Shown here: positions 40,904 through 48,162 of the stretch, piece after piece | Layout of the letters: each line of letters opens with the position of its first letter | Numbering within the stretch: position 1 is the first letter of the stretch | The notes under the pieces: model-generated | What the model was told of the DNA's origin: nothing | Database searches by the model: none | The model's input: only the letters and a program-made list of their open reading frames with translations | DNA from: DASQUK01 sp963717085 | GTDB taxonomy: Bacteria > Actinomycetota > Acidimicrobiia > Acidimicrobiales > VFJN01 | NCBI GenBank assembly: GCA_963717085.1 | Contig: CAVQVM010000002.1 | Location: 310,001 to 374,000 of the forward strand | Direction: 5' to 3' | DNA: 64,000 nucleotides | Translations under genes and position numbers: made by a program

Positions 40904-41944
40904 CTAGGGCTGGCCGTCTGCCACCAGCTCGGCGACCTGGCGCAGGAGCGCACTCGGGCCCGCAACCAGCAGCGTCGTGACGCAGGTAGCACGCCATCGC
41001 CCGAGGTCGTCTCGGATCTTGGCCGGCGGGCCCACCAGGTACACGTCCTCGACCATGGGCGTGGTCACCGCCGCGGCCGCATCGCCCTTGCGCCCCTCGA
41101 GGTACGCCTGCTGGATCTTCTCGCACTCGGCCTCGTAGCCCAGCCGCACGAAGACGTCCTTGTGGAAGTTGCGGTCGCGGGCGCCCATGCCGCCGATGTA
41201 GAGGGCCAGGTTGGGCCGCAGGAAGTCGGCGCACGCCTCGACGTCGTCTCCGGGCACCACGGGGACGACGCAAGCGACCTCGAAGTCGTCGGCCGTCCGG
41301 CGGGCCCCCGGGCGGGCGAAGCCTTCGGCCAGCGCACCGCGGTAGAACTCGTCGGCCCGGGGCGAGAAGAACATCGGCAGCCAGCCGTCGCCGATCTCCG
41401 CGGCCAGTGCCACGTTCTTGGGTCCCTCGGCGCCGAGGTAGATCGGGATGTCGGTGCGGAGCGGGCGAACGATCGACTTGAGCGGCTTGCCCAGGCCGGT
41501 GCCGCCGGACAATGGCATCGAGTAGTGCTCGCCGTGGTACTCGACCGGCTGGTCGCGGGCGACGATCCGCCGCAGGATGTCGATGTACTCGCGGGTGCGG
41601 GCCAGGGGCTTCGCGTAGTCCTGCCCGTACCACCCCTCGACCACCTGTGGGCCCGAGACCCCCAGCCCGAGGATGAGCCGGCCGCCCGACAGGTGGTCGA
41701 GCGTGATCGCGGTCATCGCGGTCGACGCCGGCGTCCGCGCCGAGATCTGGGTGATGGACGTACCCAGCTTGATCCGTTGTGTCGCCGCGCCCCACCAGGC
41801 GAGCGGCGTGAAGCAGTCCGACCCGTAGGCCTCGGCCGTCCATATGGATTCGAAGCCGAGCGCCTCGGCGGTGGCGATCTGGTCGACGGCGTCAGGCGGG
41901 GGCCCGCTCGGCGGCCAGTAGCCGACGACCAGGCCCAGTTTCAC
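40904..41944 (-). CDS. LLM class F420-dependent (luciferase-like) oxidoreductase
   Basis: 346 residues with the luciferase-like monooxygenase TIM-barrel pattern: AEALGFESIWTAEAYGSD, IKLGTSITQISARTP, TLDHLSGGRLILGLGVSGPQVVEGWYG, IPIYLGAEGPKNVALAAEIG. In actinobacteria this subgroup often uses F420 rather than FMN, as in Rv3520c beside sterol thiolase genes. Here it is instead coupled (ATGA overlap at 41941) to a DivIVA-like protein gene. No substrate can be assigned. Confidence 0.86.
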   Translation of the reverse strand: MKLGLVVGYWPPSGPPPDAVDQIATAEALGFESIWTAEAYGSDCFTPLAWWGAATQRIKLGTSITQISARTPASTAMTAITLDHLSGGRLILGLGVSGPQVVEGWYGQDYAKPLARTREYIDILRRIVARDQPVEYHGEHYSMPLSGGTGLGKPLKSIVRPLRTDIPIYLGAEGPKNVALAAEIGDGWLPMFFSPRADEFYRGALAEGFARPGARRTADDFEVACVVPVVPGDDVEACADFLRPNLALYIGGMGARDRNFHKDVFVRLGYEAECEKIQQAYLEGRKGDAAAAVTTPMVEDVYLVGPPAKIRDDLGRWRATCVTTLLVAGPSALLRQVAELVADGQP

Positions 41945-43233
41945 CCGGCGTTGCCCACCCGTAGCTCGTTGGCGTCGGACGCGCCGTTGCTGTCACCGGC
42001 GTCACCCGCCGCCTCCTCGACGGCCTCCTGCACGTCCTCGACCTTCTCGGCGGCCTCCTCGACCGTCGCCTGCTGGTCGCTCGGCAGGGTGCCCAGCCCG
42101 GCCAGGCCGGAGAGCATCTCGCGCAGCTGGGTCAGCTGGTTGGTCACCGCGTCACGCTGGCGGGTCAGCTCGCCCACCTCGCGCTCGGCGGTCTGCTTGG
42201 TGACCTCGGCGTGGGTCTTGGCGTCGAACACCAGCTGGTCCGCCTCGGACTTGGCGTCGGCGACGGCTCGGTCGGCGAAGTTCTTCGCCTTCTCGATGAT
42301 GTCGGCGGCCTCCGCCTCGCTGTCCCGCCGCCGCTGGTCGGAGGACTGCTCGGTGTCCTTGGCGCGGACGTCGGCCGCCCTGGCGCGTTGCTCGGCCTCG
42401 GCCACCAGCTTCTGCGTGCCGGCGACCGCAGAGTCGTGCCGCTCGCTCTCCTCGCGCTCCGACCGCTCACGGCGCTCGGCCAGCTCCAGCTCGAGCGCCT
42501 GCAGCTCGGCCTCACGCTTCTCCTTGGCCTTGGTGAGCAGTTTGGAGGCAGCCGCGCGCTTCTCCTCGGCCTCCCGGGACGCCACGTTGCGCAGCTCGAT
42601 GATCTCGCGCTCGCCGGTGGCGCGGAGCGTGGCGATCTCGCGCTCGGCGGTGGCACGGAGCTCGGCGACCTCGTGGTCGGTGACGGTGCGGAGCTGGCTG
42701 GTCTCGCGTTCGGCCTCCGCCCGCATGCCCTCGGCCTCGCGCTTGGCCGCCGCCCGGCCCTCGTTGGCTTCGCGCTCGGCGGAGTCTCGGCTCGCCTTGG
42801 CCTCGCGTTCGGCCGCGGTCTTCACGGCCGTGGCCACGGCGCGTGCCTTCTCGACCACCTCCTTGGACTCGAGATGGGCGGCGGCGATCAGCTTCTCGGC
42901 CTCGCGCTTGGATTCGTCGCGGTGCTCGTTGGCCTGTTCCTCGGCCAGCCGCAGGAGCTGCTCGACCCGCGTGCCGAGCCCGGAAAGCGTGGGCTGGGCC
43001 GCCTCGTCCAGCTGCTTGGCCTGCTCGGCGACTTTACGTTCGAGCTCGTTGATCCGATCTCGTGCGTCGGTGGTGCCCGTCTTGGCCTTCGTGGCCGCAT
43101 TGGTCAGCTCGTCGATGCGGGCCCGAAGCCGCTCGATGAACATGTCGACCTGCGTGCGTTCGTAACCCCTGAGGACGATGGTGAAGTCAGGGGTGCCGGC
43201 GGCATCGGTCGTCGGCGAAGTGGTGGTCCCCAT
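41941..43233 (-). CDS. DivIVA-like coiled-coil filament protein
   Basis: 430 residues, no transmembrane segment. The N-terminal DFTIVLRGYERTQVDMFIER (about 16-35) matches the DivIVA/Scy-type head. From about 36 to 350 it is a continuous coiled coil with many AxREAE-type repeats of roughly 11 residues, giving unusually high Glu/Arg/Ala. Proteins of this type assemble at poles or along the cell as polarity or cytoskeletal scaffolds (Scy/FilP in Streptomyces). An acidic Gly/Asp/Asn tail ends the protein. It is the first gene of a two-gene unit with the LLM enzyme. Confidence 0.82.
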   Translation of the reverse strand: MGTTTSPTTDAAGTPDFTIVLRGYERTQVDMFIERLRARIDELTNAATKAKTGTTDARDRINELERKVAEQAKQLDEAAQPTLSGLGTRVEQLLRLAEEQANEHRDESKREAEKLIAAAHLESKEVVEKARAVATAVKTAAEREAKASRDSAEREANEGRAAAKREAEGMRAEAERETSQLRTVTDHEVAELRATAEREIATLRATGEREIIELRNVASREAEEKRAAASKLLTKAKEKREAELQALELELAERRERSEREESERHDSAVAGTQKLVAEAEQRARAADVRAKDTEQSSDQRRRDSEAEAADIIEKAKNFADRAVADAKSEADQLVFDAKTHAEVTKQTAEREVGELTRQRDAVTNQLTQLREMLSGLAGLGTLPSDQQATVEEAAEKVEDVQEAVEEAAGDAGDSNGASDANELRVGNAG

Positions 43234-43302
43234 GAGGACTCATCATGACACGCCTGGCAAGGCGCTGGTGACCTCTGAGCGGGCCGTACCGGCGACTCGG
43301 AC

Positions 43303-43316
43303 TGAAACCTGTTCTA
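43303..43316. promoter_or_regulatory. KstR-type box upstream of the Rieske gene
   Basis: TGAAACCTGTTCTA matches TNNAACNNGTTNNA exactly, 36 bp before the Rieske ATG and between it and the divergent DivIVA-like gene. The same 14-mer pattern occurs at 53255-53268 and 58486-58499. Confidence 0.65.
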
Positions 43317-43351
43317 CTCTGGGGTGTCGGCGTTCCAACGGAGGATCGGCC

Positions 43352-44425
43352 ATGGCGAACCGGTACCCCTTCCCCATCCCGTTCGGCTGGTTCTGCGTCG
43401 GCTATCCGGAGGACCTTCCGGTCGGCGAGCCGAAGCCCCTCTACTACTTCGGCCGGCACCTCGTGGGCTGGCGCGACCACGAGGGCGTGGCCCACGTGCA
43501 CGACGCCTTCTGCGCGCACCTCGGCGCGCACCTCGGGCACGGCGGGCGCGTCGACGGCTGCGAGCTCGTCTGCCCGTTCCACGGCTGGCGCTATGACGCC
43601 GACGGCGCCAACACGGCGATCCCCTACAGCAACAGGCTGAACCGTAAGGCCAGGCTCCGCACCTATCCGGTCGTCGAACGCAACGGTGTAGTGCTGGCGT
43701 GGTACCACCCCGACGAGACGCCGCCACAATGGGACATCCCCGACGTGCCCGAGCTCGCCGGGCATCCCGACTGGTCGACGGTCAGCCGCACCGAGTACGT
43801 GATCGACGCCAGCGCCCAGGAGATGGCGGAGAACACGGTCGACGCCGCCCACTTCCGCTTCGTCCACAACACCGCCACGGTGCCCGAGATCGAGGAGTAC
43901 ACGACGGGCTTCCCCGAGGCAGTCATGCGGTCGTCGCAGAAGTTCCCCACGCCCCGGGGGATCATGGAGGGGCGGATCGACACCCGCGCCTGGGGCCCTG
44001 GCGTCTCGCTGGTCAACTTCAGCGGCATCGTCGACACCCTGAACTACGCCTGCACGACGCCCATCGAGGCCGACCGCTGTGTGGTGCGGTTCAACTTCGT
44101 CTTCAAGACCATGGGCGACGAGGAGACCACGCGCAACGTGGGTCGGGCGTTCGTGGCCGAGGTCGACAAGCAGGTCAGGGAGGACCGACCCATCTGGGAG
44201 CACAAGGCCCACCTCGTGCGTCCCGCGCTGGCCGACAACGACGGCCCGTTCATGAAGTTCCGGCGGTGGGCGGCGCAGTTCTACGCCGAGGGCGTAGGCG
44301 ACGAGCGACTTGTCTACCCGCCACCGTTCTGGCCCGAACGACTCGACGACGCGCCCGCGAAGGCGACGGCGTCGGCGCGCTACACGGGGGAGTCGGGGGA
44401 CGGCGAGCCGGCCGGGGGGCTGTGA
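43352..44425 (+). CDS. Rieske non-haem iron oxygenase (KshA/Neverland-like)
   Basis: 357 residues from ATG 43352 with GGAG upstream. The Rieske [2Fe-2S] ligands are C54, H56, C74 and H77 (CAHLGAHLG, then CPFHGW). The mononuclear iron site is N161-x2-D164-x2-H167-x4-H172 (NTVDAAHFRFVHN). The compact size and PFPIPFGWFCVGYPEDL start resemble KshA and the Neverland/DAF-36 sterol oxygenases. It would hydroxylate or desaturate a ring substrate using a separate reductase not found here. The KstR-type box upstream supports a steroid-related role. Confidence 0.88.
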   Translation: MANRYPFPIPFGWFCVGYPEDLPVGEPKPLYYFGRHLVGWRDHEGVAHVHDAFCAHLGAHLGHGGRVDGCELVCPFHGWRYDADGANTAIPYSNRLNRKARLRTYPVVERNGVVLAWYHPDETPPQWDIPDVPELAGHPDWSTVSRTEYVIDASAQEMAENTVDAAHFRFVHNTATVPEIEEYTTGFPEAVMRSSQKFPTPRGIMEGRIDTRAWGPGVSLVNFSGIVDTLNYACTTPIEADRCVVRFNFVFKTMGDEETTRNVGRAFVAEVDKQVREDRPIWEHKAHLVRPALADNDGPFMKFRRWAAQFYAEGVGDERLVYPPPFWPERLDDAPAKATASARYTGESGDGEPAGGL

Positions 44426-44494
44426 CTAGCGACGCGAGACGCGCCGGGCGGTGCGCCGTCCCGTACGCCGAGCGACTCTGCGAGATCCGAACAT
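44426..44494 (-). CDS. 22-residue arginine-rich peptide
   Basis: ATG 44494 reads MFGSRRVARRTGRRTARRVSRR and a stop at 44426, directly abutting the convergent Rieske stop. The Shine-Dalgarno GGAGGAA (44499-44505 on the minus strand) at ideal spacing is among the best in the window. Half the residues are arginine. It lies 37 nt downstream of the DUF6325-like gene on the same strand and is probably co-transcribed with it. Function unknown; RNA or membrane binding would be a guess. Too short for routine gene callers. Confidence 0.5.
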   Translation of the reverse strand: MFGSRRVARRTGRRTARRVSRR

Positions 44495-44531
44495 GTCGTT
44501 CCTCCGGTTGTGTGGGTAAGAGCTGCGGCCG

Positions 44532-45068
44532 TCAGCCGCCCGCCGTCTCCGTGGCGTGAAGTTCCTCCGCCTCGGCCGCCGATAGTAGGCCGATCTCCAC
44601 GAGGTCGAGGGGGCTGATGAATCCGTCGCTGATCCGGAAGCCGCCGGCGCGGATGATGGCGTCCCGCAACGGGACCGCCCAGTGATGCTCCAGCAGGAGC
44701 AGGGCCGCCGCCGAGTCGTTGGGGATGTCCTCGAGAACGTCCCAGGCCGCATCCTCCGAGAACACCTGTGCGCCTTCCGCCGCCGCCTCGGCCCCGAGGA
44801 CGGCTCCGGCCTCCATGCCCTCTTCGCCCTCGATGCCGAGGCCGACCAAGGCGCCGATCTTGCTGCCGAGCTCGATCGCCTCTTCGGTGGACAGGTTGCT
44901 CAGGTGCTCCACCTCGAGCTCCCCCGCCGCGTCTTTGTACACGACGAGCGAGTCGATCACCCGCACGGCGTCCGCCTCCCGCAGCCGCTCCAATTCATCG
45001 ATGATCTCGCCGTGGAAGTTCGGATGATTGAACCCCAACACCAGGAGCTGAACCGGTCCAATGGCCAT
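44532..45068 (-). CDS. DUF6325/DUF1269-like protein
   Basis: 178 residues. It starts MAIGPVQLLVLGFNHPNFHG, typical of the DUF6325 group (GPVQ...VVGF), followed by IIDELERLREADAVRVIDSL, VVYKD and a Gly/Ala-rich segment (GSKIGALVGLGIEGEEGMEA, then GAVLGAEAAAEG) reminiscent of a membrane-active glycine zipper. The C-terminus (ALLLLEHHWAVPLRDAIIRA) is family-like. No function is known. Upstream extensions to 45851 are antisense to the next gene and rejected. It probably forms a two-gene unit with the 22-residue peptide. Confidence 0.75.
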   Translation of the reverse strand: MAIGPVQLLVLGFNHPNFHGEIIDELERLREADAVRVIDSLVVYKDAAGELEVEHLSNLSTEEAIELGSKIGALVGLGIEGEEGMEAGAVLGAEAAAEGAQVFSEDAAWDVLEDIPNDSAAALLLLEHHWAVPLRDAIIRAGGFRISDGFISPLDLVEIGLLSAAEAEELHATETAGG

Positions 45069-45229
45069 CTTGTCGTTCCTTGTCTCGTTTCGTGGTTCGA
45101 CCCACGAGGGGGCTAGGGGTCTGACGGTACGGATCGGTCGAAAGCGGCACATCACCCCAACGGAGTGAAACGCCGACCGCGCGACGGCGGGGGCAGGCGT
45201 CCCCTGGCCGGACGGTGGCGGGCCGCCGG

Positions 45230-45235
45230 TAAGTT
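45230..45235 (+). promoter_or_regulatory. leaderless-type -10 (TAAGTT) of the sensor kinase
   Basis: TAAGTT is followed by 7 nt and GTG 45243, supporting that start over the upstream 45165. Confidence 0.45.
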
Positions 45236-45242
45236 TCCTGCA

Positions 45243-46436
45243 GTGTCGACCGTCGACGACCAGCCGTCCGAAGCCGCCGCCTGCGAGCCCGAGGCCACCG
45301 GCGCGGTGCTGGCGGCCCTGTCGGCCGCCATGCGGGCCGTGACGCTCGGGTCGTCCCTGGATCGGGTACTGCACCAGCTCGCCGAGAGCGCACGCGACCT
45401 CGTCGGCGCCCGCTACGCCGCCATCGGCCTGCCGGAGCCGGAGGGCGACGAGTTCGCCCGCTTCGTCACCGTGGGCATGAGCGACGAGCTGATCGAGCAG
45501 CTCGGCCCCCTGCCCCGTACGCACGGGCTGCTCGACGCCATGCTCACCGATCCGTCGCCGTTCCGCACCGCCGACATCACGCAGGACCCGCGCTTTCGGG
45601 GCTGGTGGCCGGCGGCCCACCCGCAGATGCGCTCGTTCCTCGGCGTGCCGATCGTGTCCGCGGGCGACATCATCGGCGCCTTCTACCTGACCGACAAGCG
45701 GGGCGAGCCCGAGTTCAGCGTGGCAGACGAATCGGCCTTGGTGCTGCTGGCCTCGCACGCCGCCATCGCCATCGACCAGGCCCGCCTGTTCGAGGACAGC
45801 CGGGAGCTGGGGCTGGTTCAGGAGCGGGGGCGGCTCGCCCGCGAGCTGCACGATGCCATGAGCCAGTCGCTGTTCAGCCTGCAGCTGTCGGCCGAGGCCG
45901 CCGGGCGCTTGTTGGAGAGCGATCCGGCCGCCGCCGCCCAGCAGGTGGCAACCGTGCGGGCGATCGCCCGCCGAGTCGCCGCCGAGTTGCGAACCACGGT
46001 CGACGGCCTGCGGCCCGCCGACCTCGAGCGCGACGGGCTCGTCGCCGCGCTCGGCGCCCAGCTGTCGCTAGCCGGGCGGGCGCGCGACGTGCCTGTCGAG
46101 ATCGAGGTCGGCGAGCTGCCCGAGCTCGACCCCGACGATGAGCACCAGATCCTCCGGATCGCGCAGGAGGCGGTCAGCAACGCCCTCCGGCATGCCGACG
46201 CGAGCCGGGTGCGGGTGATCCTCGGCACCGAGGCCGGGCAGGACTCCTCGGCCGGCGCCATAGTCATGCGCGTGGCCGACGACGGCCGCGGCTTCGACCC
46301 GACGGCGCGGGCCGTGCGGGCGCGCCGCCTGGGGCTGACGTCGATGAACGAGCGGGCCGCCTCCATGGGCGGATCGCTCACGATCACGTCGGCGTCGAAC
46401 CAGGGCACAACCGTCGAGCTGCGGGTGCCCCGCTAG
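45243..46436 (+). CDS. GAF-domain sensor histidine kinase (NarL/DevS type)
   Basis: 397 residues, soluble. Residues about 30-180 are one GAF domain (DLVGARYAAIGLPEPEGDEF, FLGVPIVSAGDIIGAFYLTD, ALVLLASHAAIAIDQARLFE). The HisKA_3 phosphoacceptor is H203 in RLARELHDAMSQSLFSLQLS. The HATPase domain shows ILRIAQEAVSNALRHADASR and VADDGRGFDP, RRLGLTSMNERAASMGG. It has one GAF rather than the two of DevS; no haem ligand is evident. It pairs with the LuxR-type response regulator 75 nt downstream; a 17-bp inverted repeat that includes its stop codon lies between them. Confidence 0.9.
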   Translation: MSTVDDQPSEAAACEPEATGAVLAALSAAMRAVTLGSSLDRVLHQLAESARDLVGARYAAIGLPEPEGDEFARFVTVGMSDELIEQLGPLPRTHGLLDAMLTDPSPFRTADITQDPRFRGWWPAAHPQMRSFLGVPIVSAGDIIGAFYLTDKRGEPEFSVADESALVLLASHAAIAIDQARLFEDSRELGLVQERGRLARELHDAMSQSLFSLQLSAEAAGRLLESDPAAAAQQVATVRAIARRVAAELRTTVDGLRPADLERDGLVAALGAQLSLAGRARDVPVEIEVGELPELDPDDEHQILRIAQEAVSNALRHADASRVRVILGTEAGQDSSAGAIVMRVADDGRGFDPTARAVRARRLGLTSMNERAASMGGSLTITSASNQGTTVELRVPR

Positions 46437-46492
46437 TGTCCCGTCTGCCTGGTCCGGTGATTTCGCGGCGGAACGGGCAGACGGGACACTAG
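46433..46492. repeat. 17-bp perfect inverted repeat containing the kinase stop codon
   Basis: CTAGTGTCCCGTCTGCC (46433-46449) and GGCAGACGGGACACTAG (46476-46492) are perfect inverted arms around a 26-nt loop. The first arm includes the TAG stop of the kinase. It could attenuate or stabilise the kinase/regulator mRNA, or be a miniature repeat with terminal inverted ends. Confidence 0.65.
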
Positions 46493-46510
46493 GTCCCGGA
46501 GGAAGGCGCC

Positions 46511-47200
46511 ATGGCGGCCGAGAGCCCGTCCAGACCGATCCGCGTGGCGATCAGCGACGACCACCCGGTCGTCCGCCAGGGCCTGCGGTCGTTCCTCGAG
46601 GCGCAGGGGTTCGAGGTGGTGGGCGAGGCCGCCGACGGCGACGAGGCGGTGCGGCTCGTCGAGCGCACGCAGCCCGACGTGCTGCTCACCGACGTGGTGA
46701 TGCCCGGCGTCGACGGCATCGAGGCGATCCGCCGGCTGCGGGCCGCCGGGTCGTCGGTCGGGATCCTCGTACTGACCAGCTTCAGCGGCGCCGAGCAGGT
46801 GATCCCGGCCATCCGGGCTGGGGCCGACGGCTACATGCTGAAGGATGCAGGACCGGCCGCCCTCGACGGCGCCATCAGGGCGGTGTACCGCGGCGAACCG
46901 CTGCTGGCTCCCGAGGCCGCGGCGGTGGTGATGGCCAAGGTGGCGGCGGGGACCGATGCCGCCTCTCCCGTCGGTGGACCGGTGCACCCCGACCTGGAGC
47001 GGCTCACGGCGCGGGAGCGCGAGGTCCTGGCGGGCCTGGGCCGGGGGCTGTCCAACCGTCAGCTCGCCGCCGAGCTCTACGTCTCGGAGAAGACGGTGAA
47101 GACCCATGTCTCCAACGTGCTGGCGAAGCTGCGACTAGGCGACCGCACCCAGGCGGCACTGTTCGCGGTGCGGGTCGGCCTCGCCGATCCCCGGGCCTGA
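46511..47200 (+). CDS. LuxR/NarL-family response regulator
   Basis: 229 residues. Receiver domain: acidic pair D16/D17 (AISDDHPVVRQGL), phosphoacceptor D61 (VLLTDVVMPGVDGIEAI), T/S in LVLTSF, and K in YMLKDAG. The C-terminal LuxR HTH reads LTAREREVLAGLGRGLSNRQ, then LAAELYVSEKTVKTHVSNVL. It should be phosphorylated by the upstream GAF kinase. GGAGGA precedes the ATG. Target promoters are not identifiable. Confidence 0.92.
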   Translation: MAAESPSRPIRVAISDDHPVVRQGLRSFLEAQGFEVVGEAADGDEAVRLVERTQPDVLLTDVVMPGVDGIEAIRRLRAAGSSVGILVLTSFSGAEQVIPAIRAGADGYMLKDAGPAALDGAIRAVYRGEPLLAPEAAAVVMAKVAAGTDAASPVGGPVHPDLERLTAREREVLAGLGRGLSNRQLAAELYVSEKTVKTHVSNVLAKLRLGDRTQAALFAVRVGLADPRA

Positions 47201-47336
47201 CCCGGTCGCGTCGCCGCAGGTCAGCGACGGGCCCCCGGGTGTAGGCCTCCCGACCGAGCCCGAACCCGTCCCGAGGCCGATGGCATCGCGCGGATGACTC
47301 CCTACGTTGCGCACAGACAGACGAAGGGAGCACGAA

Positions 47337-48074
47337 GTGCGAAAGACAGCTCTCATCACCGGTGGCAGCCGCGGCCTGGGCCTGGCCCTGGCCCGCCACC
47401 TGGCGGCGGACGGTTGGAACCTGGTCGTTGACGGCCGGGACGTGGACGCCCTCGAGCGGGCGCGCCGCGAGGTCGACGCCGGGGGCCCCGGCACGGTCAT
47501 CGCCCTGCCGGGCGACATCGCCGACCCGGTGCACGTGGCGGCGCTCGTCAACGCCGCAGCCGGCCAGGGCGGCTTCGAGTTGCTCGTCAACAACGCGGGC
47601 ACGCTCGGGCCCTCTCCCCTGCCCCATGTCGCCTGGCTCCGGACCGGCGACCTCGAGCGAATCCTGCGGACCAACGTGGTCGCACCCTTGCGGCTCGTCC
47701 AGGCCGCCCTCCCCCACCTGCGGGCGGCGCGGGGCGCGATCGTCAACATGACCTCGGACGCCGCCGTAGAGGGGTACGAGGGCTGGGGCGGCTACGGCGC
47801 CTCCAAGGCGGCGCTGGAACAGCTCAGTCGGGTGTTGGCCGCCGAGGAGACCGATGTGCGGGTCCTGTGGGTCGACCCCGGGGACATGCGCACGCAGATG
47901 CACCAGGATGCGTTCCCGGGCGAGGACATCTCCGACCGGCCGACGCCCGAGAGCCGGGTCCCGGGCCTGGTGCGCCTGGTCGACGAGCGGAGGCCCAGCG
48001 GCCGGTACCGCGTCGAGGACCTCTTGGAGCGGGCCGACCCCGAACCGGGACCGGAGCTCGTGGAGGCGCAATGA
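47337..48074 (+). CDS. short-chain dehydrogenase/reductase
   Basis: 245 residues from GTG 47337 (AAGGGAG 6 nt upstream; the 47307 start is less good). SDR motifs: ITGGSRGLGLALARHL, NNAGTL, and the catalytic YGASKAALEQ (Y about 154, K about 158). The C-terminus is short and the region around DPGDMRTQMHQDAF resembles NAD(P)-binding SDRs of broad specificity. Substrate unknown. Its TGA lies in the left copy of insert-like element 3, after which queA begins. Confidence 0.87.
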   Translation: MRKTALITGGSRGLGLALARHLAADGWNLVVDGRDVDALERARREVDAGGPGTVIALPGDIADPVHVAALVNAAAGQGGFELLVNNAGTLGPSPLPHVAWLRTGDLERILRTNVVAPLRLVQAALPHLRAARGAIVNMTSDAAVEGYEGWGGYGASKAALEQLSRVLAAEETDVRVLWVDPGDMRTQMHQDAFPGEDISDRPTPESRVPGLVRLVDERRPSGRYRVEDLLERADPEPGPELVEAQ

Positions 48075-48162
48075 GCGAGCGCGAGTGAATCATCAGCATG
48101 GTGGGTTTGTCGCCGCGAAGCGGCGATCCCTCATTGGTGGGCCGGAGGCCCTCCAATGAGGG
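48069..48162 (+). repeat. ATGAG-flanked insert-like element 3 with hairpin over the queA start
   Basis: CAATGAG occurs at 48069-48075 (with the SDR stop) and 48154-48160 (with the queA ATG), 85 bp apart; deletion of one unit would leave an ATGA overlap. The interior has GCCGCGAAGCGGC, as in element 2. The right end forms a long hairpin: CCCTCATTGG (48128-48137) with CCAATGAGGG (48153-48162), nested around GGGCC/GGCCC; the queA ATG is inside the 3' arm. Confidence 0.6.

Noticed and set aside
37896..43165. Very long antisense or shifted frames, for example 37896-40520 (minus, 874 codons) and 40433-43165 (plus, 910 codons)
   Set aside because: They lie opposite gcvP, the LLM gene and the DivIVA-like gene; their products are Arg/Ala/Gly/Pro- or Ser-rich without family motifs, as expected for shadow frames in GC-rich DNA.
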